From contig DATHMH010000023.1 of the NCBI GenBank assembly GCA_035487295.1, forward strand, positions 1-64,000: a stretch of 64,000 nt of DNA, given 5' to 3'. Shown piece by piece: positions 43,279-51,795 of this stretch (position 1 is its first letter; the number at the start of each line of letters is the position of its first letter). The translations under genes and the position numbers were made by a program. The DNA comes from QIAW01 sp035487295 (GTDB lineage Bacteria; Acidobacteriota; Terriglobia; Terriglobales; Acidobacteriaceae). The notes below the pieces were generated by a model. It was not told the origin of the DNA, ran no database searches, and saw only the letters and a program-made list of their open reading frames with translations.

Positions 43279-43688
43279 TTCATCACGATAACATTTCTCT
43301 GGCTTTCAGGTTGTTTGGCCTACCCGCGATCCAGCCATGCAAAAGGGGCCCACGAGACACGCCGGCTTTTAGGCGTGCTGTGGGGAAGGGCCTGGGTGCA
43401 AACTCAATTTACGCTGGAACAAGAGAGAACAGTTCGCAAGGGACGGGCGCTCTTTCCTGAGCCCTCATATTACACGGAGCTATGGTTCCCATTTTTTTTC
43501 ATATCGGGAAGTTCCATAATGGAACGTTGTGATGACAAAAGTAATATTGTCAAATATGTCTGCGAGAGAAATACTAACGGTGAGCATGAGAGGAGTAAGG
43601 AAGGCGCAATAAGGATCTTTAACTTCACCCACCCCCAGTACAAAACCTCCCCCCACATGTTCATCAGGCGCCATCGAGTGCAAAAACT
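43279..43688. other. Divergent intergenic region tdh / pilin-like gene
   Basis: 410 bases without a convincing gene. It contains a perfect odd palindrome GTTCCAT-A-ATGGAAC at 43511-43525, preceded by a T-run (43493-43500). CCGGCTTTTAGGC at about 43358 resembles the hairpin at 44714-44729. The palindrome is a candidate operator for either flanking gene. Confidence 0.4.
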
Positions 43689-44186
43689 ATGCGCAAACAA
43701 AGAGGATTTTCGGTAATTGAATTGCTTCTTGTGGTGGCAATCATCCTGATCATTGCGGCGATTGCGCTTCCCAACCTGCTCCGCGCCCGCATTGCCGCCA
43801 ATGAGGCATCTGCCGCCTCGGGAGCGCGAACCATGATGATAGCTCAGATGCAATATCAGACTTCGTATTCGTCGGTCGGATATGCGCCCAGCCTGGCGGC
43901 GCTCGGAGGGACATCGTGTGCAACCCCGACGGCAAACGCCGCTTGCCTGATCGATAACTCAATTGCCAGTGCTACGATCTTGAGCGCCGCCAAGGATGGT
44001 TATCTGTATGGCGCCAGCGGCAACGCATCGGGGTTCAGCGTAGGCAATTACCCGGCAAGCCTGGGCAGCACTGGCAACAATTCGTTCTGCGCTTTTGAGG
44101 ATGGAGTGCTACGCACCGATGCGACCGGAGCCAACAACAGTTCGTCTTGTCAATCTCTGGGTGTACCTCAAGTGCTGACCCACTGA
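43689..44186 (+). CDS. Type IV pilin-like protein with prepilin signal
   Basis: 165 aa. The N-terminus MRKQRG|FSVIELLLVVAIILIIAAIALPNLL is a class III (type IV prepilin) signal: cleavage after G6, methylated F7 and the conserved E11. The long hydrophobic helix would pack in a pilus or pseudopilus. The globular part is small (DUF-like, with two Cys near the C-terminus, CAFEDG and SSSCQSLG) and similar to Acidobacteria major-pilin-like proteins. No assembly genes are adjacent, so it is an orphan pilin gene. The ATG at 43689 follows AAAACTATGCG without a strong ribosome site. Confidence 0.85.
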   Translation: MRKQRGFSVIELLLVVAIILIIAAIALPNLLRARIAANEASAASGARTMMIAQMQYQTSYSSVGYAPSLAALGGTSCATPTANAACLIDNSIASATILSAAKDGYLYGASGNASGFSVGNYPASLGSTGNNSFCAFEDGVLRTDATGANNSSSCQSLGVPQVLTH

Positions 44187-44424
44187 CCGCATTCCTTTCA
44201 GCCAAAGCTATATCCAGCAGAAACGTTCAAGGTTCCGAATTTTTTTTAAATTAATACGCACTTTCGGCAACCTTTTCTTGCCACGCTGTTTGCCGCTCAG
44301 CACCATCGAAGAAATTGCGAGTCTCTGCTGATCCACGCGCCTAACTTAAGCATTTTCAACAACATAATCTGGAACCAAACTTGCATATCTATCTGGGTCC
44401 CCTGGCGTGAAAGGAGGGAAAACA

Positions 44425-44694
44425 GTGGGCAACAAAAATACTAAACGCGAGAGCAATTTGTACAGGTTCAACATTGACCCACAAATTATTATGAAAGAGC
44501 TTCAGAGCAGCGGACAAGCAGCCTTGGTTTCAGGGATCTATCGGGTAGAGGACCATAGTCATTTTCCCGAAAGAGAATTTTTTGTGCACGAAGGCATCGT
44601 CTTGCCGCTTTGCCCAGTGTGCGGTCTGGCAATAAGGTTTCGGCTCTTGCAAAAGGTCATTCATATTGCTGAAGATCCTGATTTCAGCCTGTAG
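44425..44694 (+). CDS. Small hypothetical protein with CxxC motif
   Basis: 89 aa from a GTG at 44425, chosen because AAGGAGGG lies 6 nt upstream; an in-frame GTG at 44407 would place that site inside the gene. The sequence has an YRVEDHSHFPEREFFVHEG segment, and CPVCGL near the C-terminus could form half a zinc site. I do not recognise a named family. It is soluble with no signal peptide. The excellent ribosome site argues that it is translated. Confidence 0.6.
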   Translation: MGNKNTKRESNLYRFNIDPQIIMKELQSSGQAALVSGIYRVEDHSHFPEREFFVHEGIVLPLCPVCGLAIRFRLLQKVIHIAEDPDFSL

Positions 44695-44713
44695 CTACTT
44701 CGCACGGTGAACC

Positions 44714-44729
44714 CCGGCTTTTAGGCCGG
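44714..44729 (+). terminator. Short GC hairpin after the small CxxC gene
   Basis: CCGGC-TTTTAG-GCCGG, flanked by ACC/GGT, lies 20 bp after the stop codon. There is no T-run after it, so it is a weak terminator candidate. A look-alike sequence at about 43358 suggests a small dispersed element. Confidence 0.35.
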
Positions 44730-44907
44730 AGGTAAAGCTCGTAGAGTTTGGGATAAGAAGACGGGCGAGAACTACCGTGCTTTCAGCCATTCCAAAAGAC
44801 GGCGGCAAACAGTTCGATTCCAACGTGCGTTGTATAGTTAAAGATGTAGCGGTTTGCAAAAATTTGCCGTCTGCGAAGCGGCAATACGACCCAAGGAATG
44901 ACTGCCA

Positions 44908-46239
44908 TTGCCGTCGAAAGAATCCACTCCCAACGCCTCCCGATTCAAGTTTGCGCTTCGCGCCCTGAAGCACAGGAATTACAAGCTGTTCTTTGGCGGG
45001 CAGAGTTTATCGCTGATCGGCACCTGGATGACGCAGATAGCCACCAGTTGGCTGGTCTATCGCGTCACCCACTCTGCCCTGCTGCTTGGCCTGGTAAGTT
45101 TTTCCGGACAGCTTCCCGCGCTCCTACTGTTGCCCTTTGCCGGCGTGTGGGTAGACCGGTGGAATCGCCACAGCGTGCTGAAAATCACGCAAGTTCTCTC
45201 CATGCTGGAATCGTTTGCTCTGGCGGCGCTGGCGCTGAGCGGAAACATCGCTATCTGGCAGATCATTGTTCTTACTATGTTCCAGGGCGCGGTCAATGCG
45301 TTCGATATGCCGGCGCGCCAGGCTTTTCTGGTTGAGATGATTGAAGACCGCGCCGATCTGGCCAATGCCATCGCCTTGAATTCCACCATGGTCAACGGCG
45401 CCCGTCTTGTAGGACCTTCCATTGCCGGCATTATCATTTCCATCGCTGGCGAGGGTTACTGCTTCCTGATCGATGGAATCAGCTACCTCGCCGTGATTGC
45501 ATCGCTATTCCTGATGCGCATCCGCCCTTCCGGCGCTCGCCGCCCGCAACACAACGTGATATCCGAATTGCGGGAGGGTTGGAGCTATGTCATGAATTTC
45601 GCCCCCATACGCTCCATCCTGACTTTGCTTGCGGCCATCAGCCTGATCGGAGTCCCCTACATGGTGCTGATGCCGGTCTTCGCCAGCACTGTGCTGCACG
45701 GAGGCCCTCACACCTTAGGCTTCCTGACCGGCGCCTCAGGCGTGGGCGCGTTGATCAGCGCAATTACTCTGGCCATGCGAAAGAGCATTGTTGGATTGGG
45801 AAGAATGATCGCAATCACCGCTTTCACCTTCGGTGCTGGACTGATCGCCTTCGGGTTTTCCCGTTCTTTATGGCTTTCGCTTCTCCTGATGCTGTTCATC
45901 GGCTTTTCCATGATGCAGCAGATGGCCGCGGGCAATACCATCCTGCAAACCATTGTCGACGAAGATAAGCGCGGCCGCGTGATGAGTTTTTACACCATGG
46001 CATTCATTGGGGCTGCCCCCTTTGGCAGCCTTATCGCCGGCGCTCTGGCCAGTAAGATTGGAGCTCCGCTGACAGTAGTTTGCAGTGGAAGCTTATGCGT
46101 CCTGGTTGCATTCTGGTTCTCAACTCAACTCAAAGAGATCCGCCGGATCATGAAGCCAATCTATGTGGGGCTCGGCATTCTGCCTGAGGTCGCAACCGGC
46201 ATGCAGGCTGCAGCCGTTCTTCAGACACCGCCGGAGTAG
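44908..46239 (+). CDS. Major facilitator superfamily exporter
   Basis: 443 aa from a TTG at 44908, with AAGGA about 10 nt upstream. It has about 12 hydrophobic segments and the MFS loop 2-3 signature FAGVWVDRWNRHSVLK. The start FALRALKHRNYKLFFGGQSLSLIGTWMTQIATSWLVYRVT is typical of the DUF894/EntS-like exporter subgroup. The substrate is unknown; relatives export siderophores, drugs or metabolites. It is followed 92 bp later by a cupin gene on the same strand. Confidence 0.9.
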   Translation: MPSKESTPNASRFKFALRALKHRNYKLFFGGQSLSLIGTWMTQIATSWLVYRVTHSALLLGLVSFSGQLPALLLLPFAGVWVDRWNRHSVLKITQVLSMLESFALAALALSGNIAIWQIIVLTMFQGAVNAFDMPARQAFLVEMIEDRADLANAIALNSTMVNGARLVGPSIAGIIISIAGEGYCFLIDGISYLAVIASLFLMRIRPSGARRPQHNVISELREGWSYVMNFAPIRSILTLLAAISLIGVPYMVLMPVFASTVLHGGPHTLGFLTGASGVGALISAITLAMRKSIVGLGRMIAITAFTFGAGLIAFGFSRSLWLSLLLMLFIGFSMMQQMAAGNTILQTIVDEDKRGRVMSFYTMAFIGAAPFGSLIAGALASKIGAPLTVVCSGSLCVLVAFWFSTQLKEIRRIMKPIYVGLGILPEVATGMQAAAVLQTPPE

Positions 46240-46331
46240 TCGTGACCGAAACTTTTGCCTACCGTAGAAGAGCACGGCACTTCGCTCGCGCCCATCGTGT
46301 ATAAAGAAATACTGTTGGCGAGGCACTCACA

Positions 46332-46703
46332 ATGCAAGGTCATCTGACGGTAAAAAACGGATTGCTTCTGCTGCCCGGCCCCTCCGGAGAACGGTTCGTG
46401 AAACTGTTCGAACGCGGCTCCCTTTCAGTTGAACTCTATGCTCCCAGAGGTGTAGATCCTCAAAAGCCTCATACTCGCGATGAACTTTATGTCGTGATGA
46501 GTGGCCGCGGCCGCTTCTTTGTCAGCGGTGAAGAAGAGCCATTTGGACCGGGCGACGTTTTATTTGCACCGGCAGGCGCAGAACATCGTTTTGTAGACTT
46601 TGACGACAGTCTTACGGTGTGGGTCATATTCTATGGTTCCGAGGGCAGCGAGCTTCCAGTACCAGACTACGGCGATGAAGCCGCTATTAACGACACAAAA
46701 TAG
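46332..46703 (+). CDS. Small cupin-domain protein
   Basis: 123 aa, one cupin domain. Motif 1 is reduced: PHTRDELYVVMSGRGRFFVSGEE. Motif 2 is FGPGDVLFAPAGAEHRFVDF. Potential metal ligands are H in PHTRDE, E in DELY and H in AEHRF. The function is open (sugar isomerase, dioxygenase or sensor). It is cytoplasmic, with no signal peptide. Confidence 0.85.
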   Translation: MQGHLTVKNGLLLLPGPSGERFVKLFERGSLSVELYAPRGVDPQKPHTRDELYVVMSGRGRFFVSGEEEPFGPGDVLFAPAGAEHRFVDFDDSLTVWVIFYGSEGSELPVPDYGDEAAINDTK

Positions 46704-46788
46704 CCCCATGCATCCTTTCAAAACCATTTGCACCAACCCATAAAGCCGGCACTGGACTCTCTGCCTTGAGACCATTTGCCGTAATTGT

Positions 46789-46820
46789 CCGCAGAGACGC
46801 AGCTTGCCGCGTCTCTGCGG
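46789..46820. terminator. Hairpin between convergent genes
   Basis: A perfect 12-bp inverted repeat (CCGCAGAGACGC/GCGTCTCTGCGG) with an 8-nt loop lies between the cupin gene (+) and the haloperoxidase-like gene (-). It can serve both directions. There is no T-run on either side. Confidence 0.6.
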
Positions 46821-46831
46821 CGAGACGTGCT

Positions 46832-48166
46832 CTACCTGTCGTCCTCAGATTCATCATTCCTGTTACGGGAAGTTAACAAATTATCAACCACAAAGTCGGC
46901 CACTTTGTGGCCAAGCCGCTGCCCCCTGGTGAGGTCGAAACGGAAGTGAACTCCCGCGAAAATACGGCTCAGTGTCGCCTCCTCGGCCGCAGCCGCAAAG
47001 TCCGTGAAAGAACGTTGCACTTTCGGCATCACTTCGGAGGTTACGTTAAAGTCGAAACGCCGCCTGCCGAAGAACGAAACCAGCACGTCGGCTGCGGCTG
47101 CGCTGATGACCGCGTGTGCGCCGGGATACGATGGGTCGGGAGTGGTGTTCCCAACCTCGGGCAGCCAATTGGGGTCGGCCGCCGTTTCAGGATTGCCATC
47201 ACTGTCGCCTGCGCGGACCGCGGTGACGGGTCTCCACAGGTTATAGGTGTACTTGGCATCGTAAAAAGCGATCACACTGTCGGCCACCGCTATATTCAAC
47301 AGGGCAAATAGACGGGCGCTCTGCGCCGTGGAGAGATGGTGCGCCAAGGCCGCCGTCTGGGTGATCTCGTTCCAGTAGTTCTGGATAGCTCCATTCCAAA
47401 AACGTCCGGTGAGGGCCTGGTCTGGAGAACTGGCTGTGCCGTTGGCAATTCCCAGCGACTTCACCTCGTTAAAGGCATCGCTGTAGGCGTCGCTGCTAAG
47501 GGCCGGCGGAGGGGCCGGCCGAAACTGGCTGGCGCGTTCCAGGGCGAATGGAGTGACGTGCGACCAATGGGTGAATTGAGGTTGTTTGGGAAAATTAGGC
47601 GGTGTTGACTGATAGTCTCCCGGGGCGTTTCCAAAGACAAAAAGAATGGGTTGCGCATCTGATCCGTCATGGCTGCGCGACGCCAGTATGCGGGCCGCTA
47701 CGGTCTGGCCTATACTGATTCCCTCAGCCTGATCTTTCCCATCGGTAATTTGAGCCAGAAGCTGCTGCAGTTCGGTATCGAGCGCCACCTGGAAGCCTGG
47801 ATATAACGCAACCAGCACGTCGTGAGCTGCCGCATCGGCTGCGGCCTCTTCAGAAGCATCCCGGGATGGCGTGGAAAGGTGGACCAGATAGGATTTGTGC
47901 GTCCTGTCGATAGAATTGACGGCATCGTAAATCGCGGCGTGCATGATGGCAAAGCTGCGGGTCGGGTGGACCGTGCTCGGTTGCGCGCCCGGAGTGCGAA
48001 TAATTACAAGAAGGGTTTTGTTCCATTCAACAACCGGATTACTTGCCGAAGAAGCAGAGGCCGACGGTTGCTGATTTGTATCATCTTCGGGAGCCGGAGT
48101 TAACGCGCTCAGCGGAAGAGACAGGCTTCCGCCTAAGAATGCAAGCATAACAAGGACCTTTATCAT
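46832..48166 (-). CDS. Secreted vanadium-haloperoxidase/PAP2-like protein
   Basis: 444 aa from the ATG at 48166, with AGAAAGAGA upstream; a GTG at 48214 is less likely. Signal peptide MIKVLVMLAFLGGSLSLPLSA. The all-helical fold shows VHPTRSFAIMHAAIYDAVNSI, LWRPVTAVRAGDSDGNPETAADPNWLPE, PSYPGAHAVISAAAADVL and the final FAGVHFRFDLTRGQRLG with the catalytic-type His. These are the blocks of bacterial vanadium-dependent haloperoxidase relatives. The usual PSGH segment reads PGAH, so the Ser-Gly vanadate contacts are altered. The activity (haloperoxidase or phosphatase) is uncertain. Confidence 0.85.
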   Translation of the reverse strand: MIKVLVMLAFLGGSLSLPLSALTPAPEDDTNQQPSASASSASNPVVEWNKTLLVIIRTPGAQPSTVHPTRSFAIMHAAIYDAVNSIDRTHKSYLVHLSTPSRDASEEAAADAAAHDVLVALYPGFQVALDTELQQLLAQITDGKDQAEGISIGQTVAARILASRSHDGSDAQPILFVFGNAPGDYQSTPPNFPKQPQFTHWSHVTPFALERASQFRPAPPPALSSDAYSDAFNEVKSLGIANGTASSPDQALTGRFWNGAIQNYWNEITQTAALAHHLSTAQSARLFALLNIAVADSVIAFYDAKYTYNLWRPVTAVRAGDSDGNPETAADPNWLPEVGNTTPDPSYPGAHAVISAAAADVLVSFFGRRRFDFNVTSEVMPKVQRSFTDFAAAAEEATLSRIFAGVHFRFDLTRGQRLGHKVADFVVDNLLTSRNRNDESEDDR

Positions 48167-48425
48167 GGTGAATATCTCTTTCTGAAGTTTTAGCGGAGTA
48201 ACAGGACAGGACACAGGAAACCGTTCCCCTGCACACTCTCAGCGCTGTTTAAAACCGGAAATAAAATGAAATATTCCAACTTGAATGTGGGGGAGTTGAG
48301 CGGCGCGGCCGATGTCCACGCGCCCAATCGCAACCTGGCGACTGAGTTCAACGGCAAATCGGCCGCTATCCGAATGGATGCAGTTCGGCGATGCGCGCGC
48401 TGAGAATACCGGCGCTACCGTGCCC

Positions 48426-48605
48426 TCAGGGCTCCTGCGACTTGATATCCGGCGATGCTTCGCCTTCTTTCATGGCTGCGCGGAACCCGCGGATGCCTTC
48501 GCCAAGCCCCTTGCCCAATTCGGGAATCTTTTTAGGACCAAATACCAGCAATGCAATTCCCAGGATCACGATCAGATGCATAGGTTGTAACAGACCTTCA
48601 AACAT
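48426..48605 (-). CDS. tatA: Twin-arginine translocase subunit TatA/E
   Basis: 59 aa, ATG at 48605. The sequence MFEGLLQPMHLIVILGIALLVFGPKKIPELGKGLG has the short N-terminal membrane helix, the FGP hinge and the amphipathic helix of TatA, followed by a charged tail (MKEGEASPDIKSQEP). It forms the Tat export pore with TatC, which is not in this window. It overlaps the end of the ECF sigma factor gene by 8 nt, so the two are co-transcribed. A second copy lies at 51796-51987. Confidence 0.93.
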   Translation of the reverse strand: MFEGLLQPMHLIVILGIALLVFGPKKIPELGKGLGEGIRGFRAAMKEGEASPDIKSQEP

Positions 48606-49275
48606 ATACTTCCTTTCTTATGGCAATCATGCGCGGCAGGCGAAGCTTCCTGCTGCCCACAAATCCGTGTTTCTTTTCAAGGTGTTTGCTGAATCTCTTG
48701 CGAAGCTGCTGGCGTGCCCGAAACAGGCAGGTCTTGACCGCGGAGGCTGTGAGCCCGAGAGTGTCGGCAATCTCCTCCATGGAAAACCCTTCCATGTCAC
48801 GCAGCAGGAATACCATTCTCAAGTTCGGCCGCAGGCTCTGCAGCATCTCAGAGAGCGCATCCTGCAATTCAGAGGCATAACAAAGTTGCTCGGGATTATG
48901 GTTCCACTCTCCAATGTCCCGAGTATGGGTCTCCTCCGGGTCATCGGGTTCTTCATCCAGGGAGAATATGACGGTCTTGCGCTGCTCGCGCAATTTCATG
49001 AGCGCCTGGTTCACCGTAATCCGAACCAGCCAGGTCGAAAACTTCGATTTTTTCTGGAACTGGTGCAGCTTGCGGAAGGCATTCAGGAATGCCTCTTGCA
49101 TTACGTCTTCCGCATCTTCCCGGTTTTTCATGATGCACTGGGCTGCGCGGAAGACTTTGCCATCGTGCCTTCGTATCAGTTCATCGAAGGCGCTCATATC
49201 GCCGGCCATGCTGGCCTCTACAAGTTCGAAGTCGCTGGTCTCGGCTTGGACCGGATTGGGAATCACATTGCTCAT
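48598..49275 (-). CDS. ECF-type RNA polymerase sigma factor
   Basis: 225 aa. Region 2 is FDELIRRHDGKVFRAAQCIM plus the DAEDVMQEAFLNAFRKLHQF helix that recognises the -10. Region 4 is LRPNLRMVFLLRDMEGFSMEEIADTLGLTASAVKTCLFRARQQLRKRF, including the -35-binding HTH. There is no obvious anti-sigma gene next to it; tatA follows with an 8-nt overlap. It probably controls an envelope or stress regulon. A C-terminal basic tail of about 30 residues follows region 4. Confidence 0.92.
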   Translation of the reverse strand: MSNVIPNPVQAETSDFELVEASMAGDMSAFDELIRRHDGKVFRAAQCIMKNREDAEDVMQEAFLNAFRKLHQFQKKSKFSTWLVRITVNQALMKLREQRKTVIFSLDEEPDDPEETHTRDIGEWNHNPEQLCYASELQDALSEMLQSLRPNLRMVFLLRDMEGFSMEEIADTLGLTASAVKTCLFRARQQLRKRFSKHLEKKHGFVGSRKLRLPRMIAIRKEVYV

Positions 49276-49798
49276 TCGAATCTCTCTTCACTATTGCTAA
49301 CAAAGCCAAGCTGGCTTTATTCCGGAAATGAACCGGAACTTGCCAATGAAGCGCTGCGCTGCACCTGGGACAAAATATCTTCATTGGCTTGCTGTCTGTT
49401 CGTAAGCGCACTGGTCTTTAATCCTTATATGCAGAGAGTACGTTCTCACGCACAAGCGTTTGTCACCGCTTCATCGTTTGTTTGTAAAACATTTGTTTGT
49501 AAACAATTGTGAAGAGAGCACAATTACCTGAATGGGAACTCTATATTTGGGGGCGGAGGACGAAAAAGAACAGCTCCAAGGGGGCGTATTATAGCCCAAC
49601 GCTTCCAGCTCTGGATACCAATGCCAAAATGATTTCAGTCCCGTAGGGACGGCGCTTTGACTGCAGATTCTCACACAGACTCGTTTCCGTGCCGCATATA
49701 TCCTGCCAGCTCCCCCCGGAAAATATTGCCTTTTCCCCTGGAATATTCCCCCACCCCCCTTGTTATGACCATAGCCACACAAACTGAGGAGGAAATTC
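49276..49798. other. Divergent intergenic region, sigma factor / metallophosphoesterase
   Basis: 523 bases without a recognised gene. At 49478-49507 the 11-mer TTTGTTTGTAA occurs twice in tandem and forms a GTTTGTAAAAC/GTTTGTAAAC pair. A T/C-rich stretch with CCCCACCCCCC precedes the plus-strand gene, whose ribosome site GAGGAGG lies at 49788-49794. Confidence 0.45.
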
Positions 49799-50782
49799 AT
49801 GGCTGATCCAAAGAAAGACGAAATTTTGTTCAACCATAACGATGACGGCATTGACCGCAGGGGCTTTTTGAAATGCATGGCCTGGGCGGGTACAGGAGCT
49901 CTCTGCGTGCTGCAAGGCGGGGTCTTGAAGTCCTACAGCCTTGGCCGCCCGTCAGAAATACCACAGCACGCGCTCAAGGGAGAGCTGAGCTTTGTGCAGA
50001 TCAGCGACAGTCACATGGGCTTCAACAAGCCCGCAAACCCTGACGTCGTGGTCACTCTGCAGGCCGCAATTGATAAAATCAACGCCTTGCAAACCCCACC
50101 AGCATTTTTGCTGCACACCGGCGACATAAGCCATCTTTCCAAGCCCGAAGAGTTCGATAACGTCGATCAGCTATTGAAATCCGCCAGCGCCAAAGACGTG
50201 TTTTTTGTTCCCGGCGAGCACGATGTCCTGGGTGACGATGGCAAGCAATACATGGAACGCTATGGCAAGCAGGCAAAAGGCGGCGGCTGGTACAGCTTCG
50301 ACAAAAATGGCGTGCACTTCATCGGCCTGGTCAATGTATTGAACCTGAAGGCCGGCGGACTGGGAACCCTCGGCAAAGACCAGCTTGAATGGATGGAAGA
50401 CGACGTAAAACATCTTTCCAAGAGCACTCCGATTGTTGTGTTCGCCCACATTCCTCTGTGGACCGTTTACCCCGATTGGGGCTGGGGAACCGAGGACAGC
50501 GCCCAGGCGCTCGGCTACCTGAAGCGCTTCGGTTCGGTTACGGTCCTGAATGGTCACATTCATCAGACCATGCAGAAAGTGGAAGGCAATGTCACCTTTC
50601 ACACCGCCATGTCCACGGCGTTTCCGCAGCCTGCACCCGGCTCGGCGCCCTCGCCCGGCCCCATGAAGGTGCCGGCAGATCAACTGCGCAATGTGCTCGG
50701 CATCACCGATGTGAATTACATCAAGGGCAAGCATTCCCTGGCGATTATCGATTCGACATTGCACTCTACCGATGGAGCCTGA
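49799..50782 (+). CDS. Tat-exported calcineurin-like metallophosphoesterase
   Basis: 327 aa. The N-terminus has a twin-arginine signal (DRRGFLKCMAWAG, R20-R21) and a hydrophobic stretch, so it is exported folded. The metal motifs are FVQISDSHMGF (D70, H72), LLHTGDISH, VPGEHDVLG, FAHIPLW and NGHIHQ, giving the complete dinuclear centre of metallophosphatases. The physiological substrate is unknown. It is flanked by two tatA genes (48426 and 51796), which fits its export route, and is followed by a cupredoxin lipoprotein. Confidence 0.92.
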   Translation: MADPKKDEILFNHNDDGIDRRGFLKCMAWAGTGALCVLQGGVLKSYSLGRPSEIPQHALKGELSFVQISDSHMGFNKPANPDVVVTLQAAIDKINALQTPPAFLLHTGDISHLSKPEEFDNVDQLLKSASAKDVFFVPGEHDVLGDDGKQYMERYGKQAKGGGWYSFDKNGVHFIGLVNVLNLKAGGLGTLGKDQLEWMEDDVKHLSKSTPIVVFAHIPLWTVYPDWGWGTEDSAQALGYLKRFGSVTVLNGHIHQTMQKVEGNVTFHTAMSTAFPQPAPGSAPSPGPMKVPADQLRNVLGITDVNYIKGKHSLAIIDSTLHSTDGA

Positions 50783-50891
50783 CGCCCGGCAGGTAATGGA
50801 AACGAACGGCTGAAGTATCCAACAATGGTTTTTCAGAAACCGTAAACTATCATTTTGTCAAAACACCGGATAAAAAAGGAACGCAACTACT

Positions 50892-51281
50892 ATGAAAAGA
50901 ACTCTACAGATTTTCGGGCTGACCGCGTCGCTTGTGCTTTCATTCACACTGCTGGCTTGCGGCCAGAAGGCACAGAGCGCCGGGGCAGGCGACAATCAAC
51001 CCGCATCCGCCGCTGCCGATGATCAATCCGCATCTGCCACGCAGGTCAAGATTGATAATTTCAGCTTCACGCCTCAAACCCTCACCGTCGCCGCGGGAAC
51101 TACCGTTACATGGACGAACCATGACGATGTGCCGCATAACGTCGTGAGCACCGACAAAGTTTTCAAGTCGAAGACTATGGATACGGACGAAAAGTTTTCC
51201 TATACGTTTAGCAAACCGGGAACGTACAACTACTACTGCTCCATTCATCCCCGCATGACCGCTACGGTCGTGGTGAAGTAG
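50892..51281 (+). CDS. Cupredoxin-domain lipoprotein
   Basis: 129 aa. A lipoprotein signal ends in the lipobox LLAC (C23), followed by a Ser/Ala/Asp-rich linker (24-50) and a plastocyanin/azurin-like domain. The type 1 copper ligands are visible: H82 (VPHNVV), C116, H119 and M122 (YYCSIHPRM). It is probably a membrane-tethered periplasmic electron carrier or copper-binding protein. It lies 109 bp after the metallophosphoesterase and 10 bp before the DUF2231 gene, so it is likely co-transcribed with the latter. Confidence 0.92.
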   Translation: MKRTLQIFGLTASLVLSFTLLACGQKAQSAGAGDNQPASAAADDQSASATQVKIDNFSFTPQTLTVAAGTTVTWTNHDDVPHNVVSTDKVFKSKTMDTDEKFSYTFSKPGTYNYYCSIHPRMTATVVVK

Positions 51282-51291
51282 GAGGGCTGCA

Positions 51292-51753
51292 TTGGACCCG
51301 TTCGACATTAAATCCGCGCTGCTCGCAAAACACGCGCAGCACGTGGTACTGATCCACTTCCCCATCGCGTTGCTGATCATTGGCATTGTCTTTGATTTTC
51401 TTGCGTTGTGGAAACCGCTCGCCAAACACAGCCGCGATCTCGCAGTCGCGGCTTATTACAACCTCACGGTGGCGGCGCTCTCAGCGGTGCCGGCGGTGGT
51501 CACCGGAGTTCTGGCCTGGCAGTTGCAGCTTGGCGGCGAATCGCTGAAAGGAACCCTGCGGCTCCACTTGATGCTGGGGATTATTTCCAGTCTATTGATC
51601 TGGCTGATATGGTGGCTGCACTTCCGGGCGCATCGCCGCCCGGAGCGCACCTTGCCGGCTTATCGATTGCCGATAGAAGTCCTGGCGGTCTGCCTGATCG
51701 CACTGACCGGACACCTGGGAGGGTTTCTCAGCGGCGTGAATGGCGCTAACTAG
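51292..51753 (+). CDS. DUF2231 integral membrane protein
   Basis: 153 aa from a TTG at 51292 with GGAGGG 5 nt upstream. Four hydrophobic segments, beginning with the DUF2231 hallmark VVLIHFPIALLIIGIVFDFLALW. H23 and further His residues near the membrane face could bind haem or metal. Relatives are often beside cytochromes and cupredoxins, in line with the copper protein gene 10 bp upstream, so it is possibly redox related (inference). Confidence 0.85.
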   Translation: MDPFDIKSALLAKHAQHVVLIHFPIALLIIGIVFDFLALWKPLAKHSRDLAVAAYYNLTVAALSAVPAVVTGVLAWQLQLGGESLKGTLRLHLMLGIISSLLIWLIWWLHFRAHRRPERTLPAYRLPIEVLAVCLIALTGHLGGFLSGVNGAN

Positions 51754-51795
51754 GTTCCATTTGGGATGGAGCCTTGGGGGGAAGAGCGAGACCCT

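Noticed and set aside
43315..43716. Plus-strand frame of 133 codons between tdh and the pilin-like gene
   Set aside because: It overlaps the start of the pilin gene, contains low-complexity stretches and shows no domain, so it is probably regulatory DNA.
43350..44730. Possible small mobile hairpin element (CCGGCTTTTAGGC at about 43358 and 44714)
   Set aside because: Only two imperfect copies are visible and no associated transposase, so I list the second only as a weak terminator.
48266..48403. 45-codon plus-strand frame (ATG 48266) opposite the tatA end of the gap
   Set aside because: There is only a weak ribosome site. A stretch such as SGAADVHAPNRNLATEF faintly recalls repeats in adhesin-like DUF4097 proteins, but this is too little to call a gene or remnant.
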